Assembly: GCA_944393045.1 (NCBI GenBank)
Contig: CALXYT010000014.1
Coordinates: 1-44,588 of the forward strand
Length of the DNA stretch: 44,588 nt
Origin: an uncultured Succinivibrionaceae bacterium
GTDB taxonomy: Bacteria; Pseudomonadota; Gammaproteobacteria; Enterobacterales; Succinivibrionaceae
Direction: 5' to 3'
The notes below the pieces were generated by a model. That model was not told the origin of the DNA and did not search any database. It was given only the letters and a program-made list of their open reading frames with translations. Positions 7,813-16,085 of this stretch are shown one piece after another. Numbering within the stretch: position 1 is the stretch's first letter; the number at the start of each line of letters is the position of its first letter. Position numbers and translations under genes: made by a program.

Positions 7813-7851
7813 ATAAAACATTTTAGAATATTCTATTCTAAAATGTTTTAT
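7813..7851. promoter_or_regulatory. Perfect 18-bp inverted repeat upstream of the traK-like genes
   Basis: Arms 7813-7830 and 7834-7851 are perfect complements around a TTC centre. The site lies about 25 bases before the first traK-like start and ahead of its ribosome binding site, so it is placed as an operator or leader hairpin for the traK-L-M operon. It has no T-run, so a plain terminator is unlikely. Autoregulation by a TraK-like protein or by a Kor-type repressor is possible. Confidence 0.6.
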
Positions 7852-7922
7852 AAATAAAGAAAATTTTGCATTTACTTACAAAAAATATATTTTTATCTTG
7901 AATTAAAGGATTTTTGTTAATG

Positions 7923-8059
7923 ATATACAATATTATTGTATATTAATCATATCAAATAAAAGATATCATTAAATTATGATTGCATGTTATTTACATATTT
8001 AATGAATAAAAGTTGTAAAACATTGATTTTTTTCAGATATTGTTGAATATTCATTAAAT
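7923..8059. repeat. Palindromes in the AT-rich stretch between nic and traK
   Basis: A 21-bp palindrome (arms 7923-7932 and 7934-7943) and a 12-bp inverted pair (ATTTAATGAATA at 7997-8008, TATTCATTAAAT at 8048-8059) lie in very AT-rich DNA. In RP4 the TraK protein binds a bent stretch at the same place. These repeats are candidates for TraK-like binding, by position only. Confidence 0.4.
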
Positions 8060-8140
8060 CTTTGTTGTTAAATGATGTATATTTATAGAATATATAATTA
8101 TTATTGCAACTTTTTATGAGATACTTATAATAATAATACA

Positions 8141-8218
8141 CCAAGATTTATCTTGGCAAGGGGGGGAAATGTGATCACACATTTACGGTGCTTATTCGCA
8201 TAAATGCTCAACGGCACC
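8141..8218 (-). other. oriT: oriT, RP4-like
   Basis: Read on the minus strand, CCGTTGAGC and GCGAATAAG flank a short hairpin (8192-8215). I recall exactly these two 9-mers around the equivalent hairpin just upstream of traJ in RP4 oriT. Next comes an inverted repeat (AAATGTG 8167-8173, CACATTT 8178-8184), where RP4 has its relaxase-binding repeat, then a C-run and TTGCC, where nic should be. A perfect palindrome CCAAGAT-ATCTTGG (8141-8156) follows. The order traJ, hairpin, repeat, nic, traK equals that of RP4. The RP4 nic core TATCCTG is absent, so the exact nick base is unknown; I expect it on the minus strand near 8153-8162. Confidence 0.75.
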
Positions 8219-8285
8219 TTTTCAAAAAAATGGGGAAAATCTATATTTTTTGCCAAAAATATCAATCTTCTAAGGAGTTTTAATA

Positions 8286-8660
8286 ATGCCTAAGAAAACC
8301 ATAATTTTGCCAGCCAAAGTTGCAAAAGATACTTATTTTCATTTGAGATTAACTCAAGCTGAAAAAGACTTTATTAAAGCAAAGGCAAAAGATTGTTCTA
8401 TGAGCACAGCTCAATACGTGAGGCAAGTTTCTTTAGGGTATAAACCTAAAGAAACAAAAGCATTAGAGCAAATCCAAGAGGTGATAAAAGTCAATCGAGA
8501 TTTGGCAAAACTCTCAGGACTTTTAAAGATGTGGCTGTCTGACCGCATTAAGTTTAGCGGTTCAGAAAGATTTAGAATGATTTCAATGCTTAAAGATATT
8601 GAAATTACACGTTTAAAATTAGAAATGGCAATAGATAAAATTGTTGCTGAAGAAATTTAA
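8286..8660 (+). CDS. traJ: TraJ/MobC-like relaxosome accessory protein
   Basis: This 124-residue protein holds a ribbon-helix-helix-like N-terminal half (FHLRLTQAEKDFIKAKAKDCSMSTAQYVRQVSLGY, about 16-50), as in TraJ of RP4 and the MobC family, then a helical tail. TraJ binds oriT next to nic and recruits the relaxase. It lies directly upstream of the relaxase gene and 70 bases from the conserved oriT hairpin, matching RP4. A good Shine-Dalgarno (AAGGAG) is at 8272-8277. Between traJ and traI sits a perfect 20-bp palindrome (8667-8686), so traI may be separately controlled. Confidence 0.8.
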   Translation: MPKKTIILPAKVAKDTYFHLRLTQAEKDFIKAKAKDCSMSTAQYVRQVSLGYKPKETKALEQIQEVIKVNRDLAKLSGLLKMWLSDRIKFSGSERFRMISMLKDIEITRLKLEMAIDKIVAEEI

Positions 8661-8666
8661 ACTTAA

Positions 8667-8686
8667 ATTTTTAGCATGCTAAAAAT
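8667..8686. promoter_or_regulatory. Perfect 20-bp palindrome, candidate KorB operator
   Basis: ATTTTTAGCATGCTAAAAAT is perfectly palindromic. Its TTTAGC and GCTAAA halves equal those of the RP4 KorB operator (TTTAGC-S-GCTAAA), with AT in place of one central base. One-mismatch copies of the 16-bp core lie at 17582 and 30495. A KorB-like gene is at 5004. It lies 14 bases before the traI start and so could block traI expression. Confidence 0.6.
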
Positions 8687-8699
8687 CAAGAGCTAAAAA

Positions 8700-10649
8700 A
8701 TGATTATTAAAGTGCAAGATTCAAAGGATATGAATCAAGAAACCAACGGCGGTAAACATTTTTCTTATAAAGGCTTAATTGATTATTTAACCAATGATAA
8801 AGGCATCGAGTCACGAGTTCATGAGATTAGATGTACTAATTTTACATTTAATGAAAGCTTGAAAAATTGCGTTAATGAAGCAATGGCAACGGCAGCTCTC
8901 AATAAGAGAGTTAGTTCAAAAACAGATAAAACCTTACATTTAATTATAACATTCCCAGCTGGAGAACGTCCTGATTATGAAGTATTAAAGCAATGTGAAG
9001 ACATTGCAGTCAAAGAGTTAGGAATGGAAGAACACCAAAGAATAAGTGTTGTTCATCGTGATACTGATAATCTACACATGCATGTTGCCATAAACAAAAT
9101 TCACCCTAAAACTAAAAAATGCATTGATCCTTTTCAATCAGTAAATAAATGTAGAAAAGCAGCCGTTATTTGTGAAGAAAAATTTGGATTAATTAAAACA
9201 AATCATGATTTTAATCAAAAAGAAATAGATAAAATTACGCATAATGTACAAATTTTTCAGGGCGAAGAATCATTAATTTCATGCTTAAAAGGTATTCAGG
9301 GTAAGCTTTCAGAAGCTAAAAGCTGGAATGAATTTCATAAAATTTTAAAAGATAATCAATATGGTGTAAAAGTTCGTGCCAATGGTCTTGTTTTTTACAA
9401 TATAGAGGGAACGCATGTTAAAGCAAGCACTATTAATAGAAGCTTCTCAAAAATGAAATTAGAACAAAAGCTTGGAGCTTTTCAGGAAGCTTCTTGGTTT
9501 ATTTCTGAAAAACATGAGGAGGAATATTTAGCTAAAGAAGCTGAAAAGGATGAAGAAATGAAAGAAAATTTTGATGATTCTTCTAATCCTATAAACGAAG
9601 TTTTAAAGGCTGCTACTCAATATGAAGAAGAGTTAAAAGACAAAGAAGAAAAGGCTGTTAAGAATACTCAGAAAGCACAAGAATGTAATGTTCAGGAAAA
9701 GATCACTAATAATAGTGAACTAGCAAAAGATGAAACAGTTCAAAATGATCCAAAAGCAAAATATGGAAAGGAACAAAGTAGGGGCTTATGGAATGAGTAT
9801 CAGGAATTAAAAAAGCAAAATTCAGAAGAATTTCAACGAATTAGAAATGAGCTTAGAAGAAAACTTACTTATGAATATAGACTTAATGCATTAAGAATTA
9901 GAACTACTTATAGAATATGTAGAATTTTAAATTTATCTAACTCTATTAGATCAATGATTAAATTTTACTTCAACATTAAATTAAATCAAGCTAAAAAACG
10001 CTACCATAAGCAAGCTCAAACTCAAATTAATAAGCTTAATGATTCAAGAAGATCATGGTTAGCATTTTTAAGAACTAAAGCTGAAGGTGGAAATAGTGAA
10101 GCATTAGAAATTTTACTTAACCGAAATAAAACAGTAAAGAATCCAAATTCAAAGTATCAACCGAAGCAGCCACCAACTAAAGAAGAGTTTTCATATTTAA
10201 AAGGTTTAATTGAACAAAAATTAAAGCTTGAGAAAGTAACTTCAAATGGAAATAAGATTTACCAATGGAACGAGAAAACAGTATTAGTTACTCAAGATAA
10301 ACTCTACATTAATAATAAGGTTAAGCAGAACGCTTCAAATTCAAGAGATATAGACGATTCTATATATTTACATAATAGATATCTTAAAAAGGCATATTTG
10401 CGAAAAAAAGATCAAGAAGCTAAAGCAAAAATTGCCAAGGAACAAGCAGCTAAAATTTTAAAAGATAAAGAAGCTCTTTCAAAAAAATTAGAAGAACAAA
10501 AACAAATTAAAAATCAAGGAGTTACTAATGAAGAATTAGGCAAATTAAAAAATAGAAATAATCTTAATCAGTATCTTAGAAGTTATTCTAAGAAGCAGCA
10601 ATTTATTAAGAATAAACAAAATAATCAATCAAGAGGAATTAAAAGATAA
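8700..10649 (+). CDS. traI: TraI relaxase (MOBP family)
   Basis: The N-terminal 170 residues form a MOBP relaxase domain. The likely nucleophile is Y29 in GLIDYL, and the metal-binding three-His motif is HRDTDNLHMH (H119, H126, H128), followed by VAINKIHP as in RP4 TraI. The enzyme nicks oriT and stays on the 5' end of the transferred strand. Residues about 280-500 are charged and coiled, without helicase motifs; a basic tail extends to 649. The length (649) is close to RP4 TraI (about 730). The stop overlaps the next start (TAATG), so translation is coupled. No clear Shine-Dalgarno is visible; the palindrome at 8667 occupies the leader. Confidence 0.9.
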   Translation: MIIKVQDSKDMNQETNGGKHFSYKGLIDYLTNDKGIESRVHEIRCTNFTFNESLKNCVNEAMATAALNKRVSSKTDKTLHLIITFPAGERPDYEVLKQCEDIAVKELGMEEHQRISVVHRDTDNLHMHVAINKIHPKTKKCIDPFQSVNKCRKAAVICEEKFGLIKTNHDFNQKEIDKITHNVQIFQGEESLISCLKGIQGKLSEAKSWNEFHKILKDNQYGVKVRANGLVFYNIEGTHVKASTINRSFSKMKLEQKLGAFQEASWFISEKHEEEYLAKEAEKDEEMKENFDDSSNPINEVLKAATQYEEELKDKEEKAVKNTQKAQECNVQEKITNNSELAKDETVQNDPKAKYGKEQSRGLWNEYQELKKQNSEEFQRIRNELRRKLTYEYRLNALRIRTTYRICRILNLSNSIRSMIKFYFNIKLNQAKKRYHKQAQTQINKLNDSRRSWLAFLRTKAEGGNSEALEILLNRNKTVKNPNSKYQPKQPPTKEEFSYLKGLIEQKLKLEKVTSNGNKIYQWNEKTVLVTQDKLYINNKVKQNASNSRDIDDSIYLHNRYLKKAYLRKKDQEAKAKIAKEQAAKILKDKEALSKKLEEQKQIKNQGVTNEELGKLKNRNNLNQYLRSYSKKQQFIKNKQNNQSRGIKR

Positions 10650-11002
10650 TGGCAGAAGAAGAAAATGAAAATTTAGGAAATGATATTGATCCAATGGAAG
10701 CTATTGATGCTCTTTCTGAGGTGTTAGGGAATGAATCATTAGAAGATTTAGAAGAGTTAAAAAATGATTTAGAAGCTCAAGGACAGCAAGAATTTAAACC
10801 TAGTTTAATTTTAAGTGAAACTTCTCAACTTCCTAAACCTAAAAATCAAAATATCGCCTGTATTGGCTGTAAAAATGCTCTTTGGTTTGGTAGTAGCAAG
10901 TGTTCAAAGTGTTACTGTAAAGCAATGTTTACAATAACTTATGACTCGGTTGAAATGATTGATGAAATTACTGAATGTGATGGTAGAGAGGAAGCTATTT
11001 AA
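10649..11002 (+). CDS. Small acidic Cys-rich protein between traI and traG
   Basis: I do not recognise this 117-residue protein. Its first half is strongly acidic (DPMEAIDALSEVLGNESLEDLEEL). Its second half holds six Cys in a zinc-finger-like layout: CIGCKNALWF, then CSKCYC, and later ECDG. It overlaps both neighbours by one base (TAATG on each side), so it is made together with the relaxase and the coupling protein. In RP4 the small TraH protein belongs to the same region but is encoded inside traI, so this is only a positional counterpart. A role in linking relaxase and coupling protein is speculation. Confidence 0.6.
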   Translation: MAEEENENLGNDIDPMEAIDALSEVLGNESLEDLEELKNDLEAQGQQEFKPSLILSETSQLPKPKNQNIACIGCKNALWFGSSKCSKCYCKAMFTITYDSVEMIDEITECDGREEAI

Positions 11003-12861
11003 TGAGTAAAGACGACTATAACAATAAAGTAGGTCCTGAGTTATACGAAAAAGATCGAAAAAATAAGCTTTCAATTAAGCTTCTAAAATTTGGGGCTTTT
11101 CTAGGAGCTGGTGTTGCTATTCTTGCAACAGGTACTCAGTATTTTGCAATGAATGTTGGCTATCACCCAGATTTAGGAGCTAATATTTCTCATATATACG
11201 CTCCATGGAAGATCCTTGATTGGGCTAATATTTACGCAAATAATTTTCCTTCACTAATTGATGATTGTAACAATATTATGTTTGGGGAATTGGTTCTTAT
11301 TGGCGTTATTACTCTTATTATTGTTGCAGTTAGAGAAAACAAATTAAAAGGTGATAAATATCTTCATGGTTCGGCAAGGTGGGCGAATGAAAAAGATATG
11401 ATGAATGCAGGACTTCTTCATAAAACTATGCCAAAAGGTCCCGTTGTTTATGTTGGTGGTTTTAAAGATAAAAAGGGAACATTTAAGTATTTAGTTCATG
11501 GTGGTCCTGAACATATTCTTTGTTTCGCTCCTACTCGATCAGGTAAAGGTGTAGGTTTAGTTGTGCCTACAATGTTAAGCTGGAGTGATAGCGTTGTTTG
11601 TAATGATATTAAAGGTGAACTTTGGGCTTTAACTTCAGGTTGGCGACAGAAATATTTAAAGAGTAAAGTAATCAGGCTTGAATTTAGCTCCGTTGAGAGT
11701 GCTCATTGGAATCCATTAGATGAAATAAGAATTGACACAGAGTATGAGGTGGGCGATGCCCAAAATTTAGCTCTTTTAGTTGTAGATCCTGATGGTAAAG
11801 GCTTAGATGGTGCGGATGGGCACTGGAAGAAGACGGCGTTCGCACTTTACACAGGTTTAATTTTGTATGTTCTTCACGAAGCTAAAAAAGTTGATGGCAA
11901 AATTAAGGTAGCTAATTTTCATACCATAGACTCGATTTTATCTGATAAATCTAAGCCAATTAAAGAATTATGGAGTGATATGGTTGCTTATGACAATCCA
12001 ATTGTTTCTGCTGCTGGTAAAGATATGCAAGATAGACCTGATGAAGAAGCTGGTTCTGTACTTTCTACAGTTAAATCTAATCTTTCACTATTTAGAGATC
12101 CAATAGTTGCAAGAAATGTAGAAAATTCTGATTTTTCAGTTAGAGACCTAATGCACCATGATAGCCCAGTAAGCTTATACTTAATTTCTCAACCTTCAGA
12201 TAAAGGAAGAATTAGACCAATATTAAGAATATTTGTTTGTATGTGTATGCGACTTTTAGCCGATAAGATGGAATTTAAAAATGGTCGTGCGGTAAAAACA
12301 TATAAGCATCGTTTACTTATGATGTTAGATGAGTTCCCAGCTTTAGGTAAGATGGATATTGTTCAGGAATCTTTAGCTTTTGTGGCTGGTTATGGCATTA
12401 AGTGTTATCTAATAACTCAGGATTTGGGGCAGCTTTATTCAGCATATGGTAAAGATGAATCAATTACGTCAAATTGTCATATTCAAAATTGTTTCCCAGC
12501 AATTAAAGATGATACTTGTGCTTATATTTCAAAAATGACAGGTACAACTACAAAGATAAGAGAGACAAAATCAAAAAGCGGCAGCGGATTTAAAACTAAT
12601 ATTACCAAAAGTATTCAGGAGGTTAAAAGAGAACTACTAACCCCTGATGAAGTAAAGAGCTTACCTGGATCGGTTAAAGATTCAAAAGGAATGATACTAG
12701 AAGCTGGTAAGATGCTTGTTTTTGCAGCTGGAACTCCTCCAATATATGGGCAGCAGCCTTTATACTTTAAAGACCCTGTTTTCAGTAAAAGATCGGCTGT
12801 AGAGCAAGCTAAAACAAGTGATATTTTAAGACCTAGAAAGCAAGTTATAGATGATATTTAA
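11002..12861 (+). CDS. traG: TraG/VirD4 type IV coupling protein
   Basis: This 619-residue protein has two N-terminal membrane helices (about 27-50 and 92-112), a YLHGSARWA motif, and a Walker A loop APTRSGKGVG (about 177-186). It also has the VirD4 signatures CNDIKGELW, WNPLD, a Walker B region MMLDEFPALGKM and ITQDLGQLYSAYG. It is the inner-membrane ATPase that brings the relaxase-DNA complex to the secretion channel. Its length is close to RP4 TraG (635). It starts on the last base of the preceding stop and is followed 3 bases later by traF. Confidence 0.95.
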   Translation: MSKDDYNNKVGPELYEKDRKNKLSIKLLKFGAFLGAGVAILATGTQYFAMNVGYHPDLGANISHIYAPWKILDWANIYANNFPSLIDDCNNIMFGELVLIGVITLIIVAVRENKLKGDKYLHGSARWANEKDMMNAGLLHKTMPKGPVVYVGGFKDKKGTFKYLVHGGPEHILCFAPTRSGKGVGLVVPTMLSWSDSVVCNDIKGELWALTSGWRQKYLKSKVIRLEFSSVESAHWNPLDEIRIDTEYEVGDAQNLALLVVDPDGKGLDGADGHWKKTAFALYTGLILYVLHEAKKVDGKIKVANFHTIDSILSDKSKPIKELWSDMVAYDNPIVSAAGKDMQDRPDEEAGSVLSTVKSNLSLFRDPIVARNVENSDFSVRDLMHHDSPVSLYLISQPSDKGRIRPILRIFVCMCMRLLADKMEFKNGRAVKTYKHRLLMMLDEFPALGKMDIVQESLAFVAGYGIKCYLITQDLGQLYSAYGKDESITSNCHIQNCFPAIKDDTCAYISKMTGTTTKIRETKSKSGSGFKTNITKSIQEVKRELLTPDEVKSLPGSVKDSKGMILEAGKMLVFAAGTPPIYGQQPLYFKDPVFSKRSAVEQAKTSDILRPRKQVIDDI

Positions 12862-12864
12862 AAT

Positions 12865-13401
12865 ATGGTATTAAAAAATTATTTTTTTAAGCTTTTTAAA
12901 TTTTTTATCATTATAATAATATTTTTAATGATATTTTTTGATATTTTAATTTATATTTTAGGTAATTGCGGCTTCGTTATTAATAATACAGTTTCAATGC
13001 CAATAGGCCTTTATAAGGTAGTTAATAAAGAAGTTCAAAAATATGATATTGTCACTTTTTGCCTTTATGATGATCAGGTAGAAAGAATTCCTTCTAAAGG
13101 GAATGATACCTGTAAAGATCATAACCTCCCTTTAATTAAAGAGGTGGTTGCAGCTACAGGTGATATCGTCACAATTAATGAAGCAGGAATTTTTGTAAAT
13201 AATACCTATTTACCTAATTCTAAACCTTTAAATATAAAGGTTAAGAGAGCTTCTTTAACTAACTATAAATTAAAAGATAATGAAATTATTGTTAAAGGTA
13301 AAAATTCGCGTTCTTGGGATTCTCGTTATTATGGAATTTTAGATAAAAATAACATATTAACAGTGTTATCACCTTTTTTTGTGATTAATTATGAAAATTA
13401 A
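12865..13401 (+). CDS. traF: TraF-like S26 family conjugative signal peptidase
   Basis: A 178-residue membrane-anchored protease. One N-terminal helix (about 12-33) is followed by NNTVSMPIGLYKV, with the Ser nucleophile at about 44. The catalytic Lys lies in LIKEVVAATGD (about 92), and SRSWDSRYYG is the conserved box near the C-terminus. In RP4 TraF processes and circularises the TrbC pilin in the periplasm or inner membrane. The trbC gene of this element is at 28972. The leader of the protein is unusually rich in Ile and Phe. It starts 3 bases after traG with no strong Shine-Dalgarno, so it probably relies on coupled translation. Confidence 0.85.
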   Translation: MVLKNYFFKLFKFFIIIIIFLMIFFDILIYILGNCGFVINNTVSMPIGLYKVVNKEVQKYDIVTFCLYDDQVERIPSKGNDTCKDHNLPLIKEVVAATGDIVTINEAGIFVNNTYLPNSKPLNIKVKRASLTNYKLKDNEIIVKGKNSRSWDSRYYGILDKNNILTVLSPFFVINYEN

Positions 13402-13432
13402 TTTTTAACATTTATATAAGGTAGTAAATAAT

Positions 13433-15490
13433 ATGAAAAGACTTTTTATCGCTGAAAAACCTAGTGTTGCTAGAGTTATTGCTGATTCTTTAGGAATTAA
13501 AGAAAGACAAAGTAACTATATTATCTGTAAAGATGATTCATACATTACTTGGTGTTTTGGTCATATGTTTGAGTTAGTAGAACCTGATGAATACTTGTTA
13601 GATGATATACCTTTAAATAATAAAGGTAATAAGAAATGGAGACTTGAGGATTTACCGATAATCCCAGATGAATTTAAGCTACAAGAAAAAAGCGATGTAA
13701 AAGAGCAGCTGAGAGCAATTAAGAAGCTTATAAAAGAAGCACCTGAAATTGTTCATTGTGGTGATCCTGATAGGGAAGGGCAGCTTCTAGTTGATGAAGT
13801 ATTGACAGAATATAAGGTAAAAGCTCCAGTTAAGCGTTATTGGGCTAATGCTCAAGATAAGGCATCAGTAGACAAAGCTTTAAAAAATTTAGAAGATAAT
13901 TCAAAATATTTATCATTAGGTGAAGCTGCTAAATATCGTGGTTATGCTGATTGGATAGTAGGTATTAACTTAACTAGAGCTTACACTGTTAAAGCAAGAA
14001 CATTAATTACCATGGGCAGAGTTCAATCACCAACATTAAAGCTTGTTGTAGATAGGGATAGAGCAATTGCAGATTTTAAATCAGTAGACTATTTTAAAAT
14101 TTTTGCAGTTCAAAATTTAGAAGATAATGAAGCTTTAAAATTTACATCTGAACTAATTACAAAAGATTTAGATTGTACTAATGAAAATGATCTAATTATT
14201 GATAGAACAAAAGCTGAAGAAATCATTAATACTATTAAAGGGAATAAGGGTGCAATTGAGAGTTTTCAGAAAAAACTAAAACAGAAATTTCAACCTCTAG
14301 GCTATTCATTAGCTGATATTACAATGAAGTGTTCAAGCTTATATGGTTTTAGTGCTAAAAAGACGTTAGATGTTTGTCAGAGCCTTTATGAGAAGAAATT
14401 AACTACTTATCCAAGGACTGATTGTAAATATTTGCCTGAGCTTCAATACAATGAATCAGGTGATGTTTTAGCTGCTATCGTTAAGAATAATCCAATATTT
14501 GCAGATTTAGTTGCTAATGCAGATAAATCAATTCATTCCAAAACATGGAATAGCGAAAAGACAACCGCTCACCATGCAATAATTCCAACTCTTGCAGTAG
14601 GAAATTTTGAGTCATTATCTGAAGATGAAAAGAACGTTTATAATCTTATTGCCGTTAATTTTATTGAGCAGTTTTATCATGCTAAAGAATTTTATGAGAT
14701 TGAGATTATCTCAAAAATTGATAAATATTCTTTTAAAGCTTCAGGAACATTATTACTTAATGAAGGCTGGGAATTATGCGAAAAGCTCTTAAAAACAAAA
14801 AAAGGGGCTGATAAAGGAAAAGAAGAAAATATTTCAAGTGAATTATTTAAAATCGATTCATTAGAAAAAGGTGCAGCTACCAATTGCATTGATACTCAAA
14901 TTAAAAGTGCTAAAACTCAACCACCTGAAAAGTTTACTGAAGGTTCATTGATTAAGGCAATGGAAAACATTTATAAGTACATTGATAATGAAAATTTAAG
15001 AAAAATGCTAAAAGATGGTGATGGTATTGGTACAAGTGCTACAAGAGCAGGCATTATTTCAGAATTAAAAAGAAAAAATTACTTAACAGAAAGCGGTAAA
15101 TTCATCATTTCAACTGATATTGGTCAAAAGGCGGTTGATGTAATTCCTGATAAAATTAAGTCTCCAGTTCTTACTGCAATTTTTGAAGGCTTATTAACTC
15201 AAATAGAAGAAGGTTCTATTGATAGTAAAGATTTTTTAGCTAAACAAGAAGATTTAGTTAGAAAAGAAATTGAAAATGTTAAAAACAATTCTAATTTAGC
15301 TGGTATTGCTCAAGAAAAGAAAAAAGAAAACGCTGACGTTTCTTCTAAATATAAATGCAAAGTATGTGGTAAAGGCTTAATTAGAAGAGAATCTAAAAAT
15401 AAAAAAGGTGTGTTTTGGTGGGGGTGTTCAGGTTTTCCTGAATGTAAGCAAACTTACTTTGATAATAAAGGAGAGCCAAAAATAGAATAA
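13433..15490 (+). CDS. topB: DNA topoisomerase III (TraE position)
   Basis: The 685-residue type IA topoisomerase starts with a Toprim domain (RLFIAEKPSVARVIADSLG; GDPDREGQLLVDE). The catalytic Tyr is at about 326 in LTTYPRTDC. GDGIGTSATRAGIISEL lies near residue 530, and one C4-type zinc finger closes the protein (CKVCGKGL...CSGFPEC). It relaxes or decatenates DNA. RP4 carries a topoisomerase III-like protein, TraE, right after traF, so the order is kept. Good Shine-Dalgarno (AAGGTAG). A hairpin terminator follows at 15500. Confidence 0.92.
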   Translation: MKRLFIAEKPSVARVIADSLGIKERQSNYIICKDDSYITWCFGHMFELVEPDEYLLDDIPLNNKGNKKWRLEDLPIIPDEFKLQEKSDVKEQLRAIKKLIKEAPEIVHCGDPDREGQLLVDEVLTEYKVKAPVKRYWANAQDKASVDKALKNLEDNSKYLSLGEAAKYRGYADWIVGINLTRAYTVKARTLITMGRVQSPTLKLVVDRDRAIADFKSVDYFKIFAVQNLEDNEALKFTSELITKDLDCTNENDLIIDRTKAEEIINTIKGNKGAIESFQKKLKQKFQPLGYSLADITMKCSSLYGFSAKKTLDVCQSLYEKKLTTYPRTDCKYLPELQYNESGDVLAAIVKNNPIFADLVANADKSIHSKTWNSEKTTAHHAIIPTLAVGNFESLSEDEKNVYNLIAVNFIEQFYHAKEFYEIEIISKIDKYSFKASGTLLLNEGWELCEKLLKTKKGADKGKEENISSELFKIDSLEKGAATNCIDTQIKSAKTQPPEKFTEGSLIKAMENIYKYIDNENLRKMLKDGDGIGTSATRAGIISELKRKNYLTESGKFIISTDIGQKAVDVIPDKIKSPVLTAIFEGLLTQIEEGSIDSKDFLAKQEDLVRKEIENVKNNSNLAGIAQEKKKENADVSSKYKCKVCGKGLIRRESKNKKGVFWWGCSGFPECKQTYFDNKGEPKIE

Positions 15491-15524
15491 AAACAAAAAG
15501 AGGAGAGTAAAATTAACTCTCCTC
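15491..15524 (-). terminator. Terminator between topB and the convergent small gene
   Basis: A perfect 9-bp stem (GAGGAGAGT 15500-15508, ACTCTCCTC 15516-15524) is followed on the minus strand by a T-rich run, so it serves the gene at 15547-15876. The same stem recurs at 17605-17630 downstream of ardC, so the two were probably copied from each other. Confidence 0.7.
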
Positions 15525-15546
15525 GATACTTTCTGGATTTAAAGGT

Positions 15547-15876
15547 TTAAACTTTAACAAATTTTATTTCGCCGCTTTTAATCTTTCTTTCAAGTTCTTC
15601 ATACTCTTCTTGAGAAATTGTTTCAGGTTCAAAACCAGCAGCTAAAGCTTCTTCTTTAGTTAAGTCTAAATAAACTTCTTCTTCTTCGTTGCTATTTTCA
15701 TAAATAGCTTGATTAATTTGATCAAGTCTTTCTTCGCTAACTGATTCATTCATTAGCTCTTTTAAGCGTTTAGCTCGGTCTTCTTGTTCATTTTTTCTTA
15801 ATTTGCTTAATGTTTCTAGGCGTTTATATTCTTCTTCGCCTAACATTTCTTTCATTTCTTCATTGCTAACGATCAT
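15547..15876 (-). CDS. Small, very acidic protein of unknown function
   Basis: I do not recognise this 109-residue protein. It holds about 31 acidic and 17 basic residues. It has two helical charged halves around an EEEEVYLDLTKEEALAAGF centre and no membrane segment or Cys. It is transcribed away from ardC, from a 209-base shared intergenic region that contains an inverted repeat (15932-15947), and ends at its own terminator. It is the only minus-strand gene in the traJ-ardC block. Standing beside an antirestriction gene and being acidic, it could be a DNA-mimic anti-defence protein, but that is a guess. An antitoxin-like or regulatory role is equally open. The start ATG at 15876 is preceded by AAGGAT. 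Confidence 0.55.
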   Translation of the reverse strand: MIVSNEEMKEMLGEEEYKRLETLSKLRKNEQEDRAKRLKELMNESVSEERLDQINQAIYENSNEEEEVYLDLTKEEALAAGFEPETISQEEYEELERKIKSGEIKFVKV

Positions 15877-15931
15877 ATTTAAATCCTTGTTTTTAAATTT
15901 TTGACTAGTATTTTAATCTATTAGAATAAGA

Positions 15932-15947
15932 ACTATACCTTTATAGT
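15932..15947. promoter_or_regulatory. Inverted repeat in the divergent ardC promoter region
   Basis: ACTATA (15932-15937) and TATAGT (15942-15947) flank CCTT between two divergent genes. It is a plausible operator. A TATTCATTAA segment at 16040-16049 also repeats a motif of the oriT stretch (8048). Confidence 0.35.
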
Positions 15948-16085
15948 ACACAATTAAAACTAATATTGCAATACTTTTTTTTTAAGAAAAAATATTGAAT
16001 TGAAATACTGTATTATAATATATTAAATAAATGATAGAATATTCATTAATTTATTTATTTTATAAATATTTTTAGGGAAAACAAA

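Noticed and set aside
15235..15250. TTTTAGCTAAAC, resembling the RP4 KorA operator
   Set aside because: It lies inside topB and encodes Leu-Ala-Lys codons common in this AT-rich genome; no KorA gene was seen.
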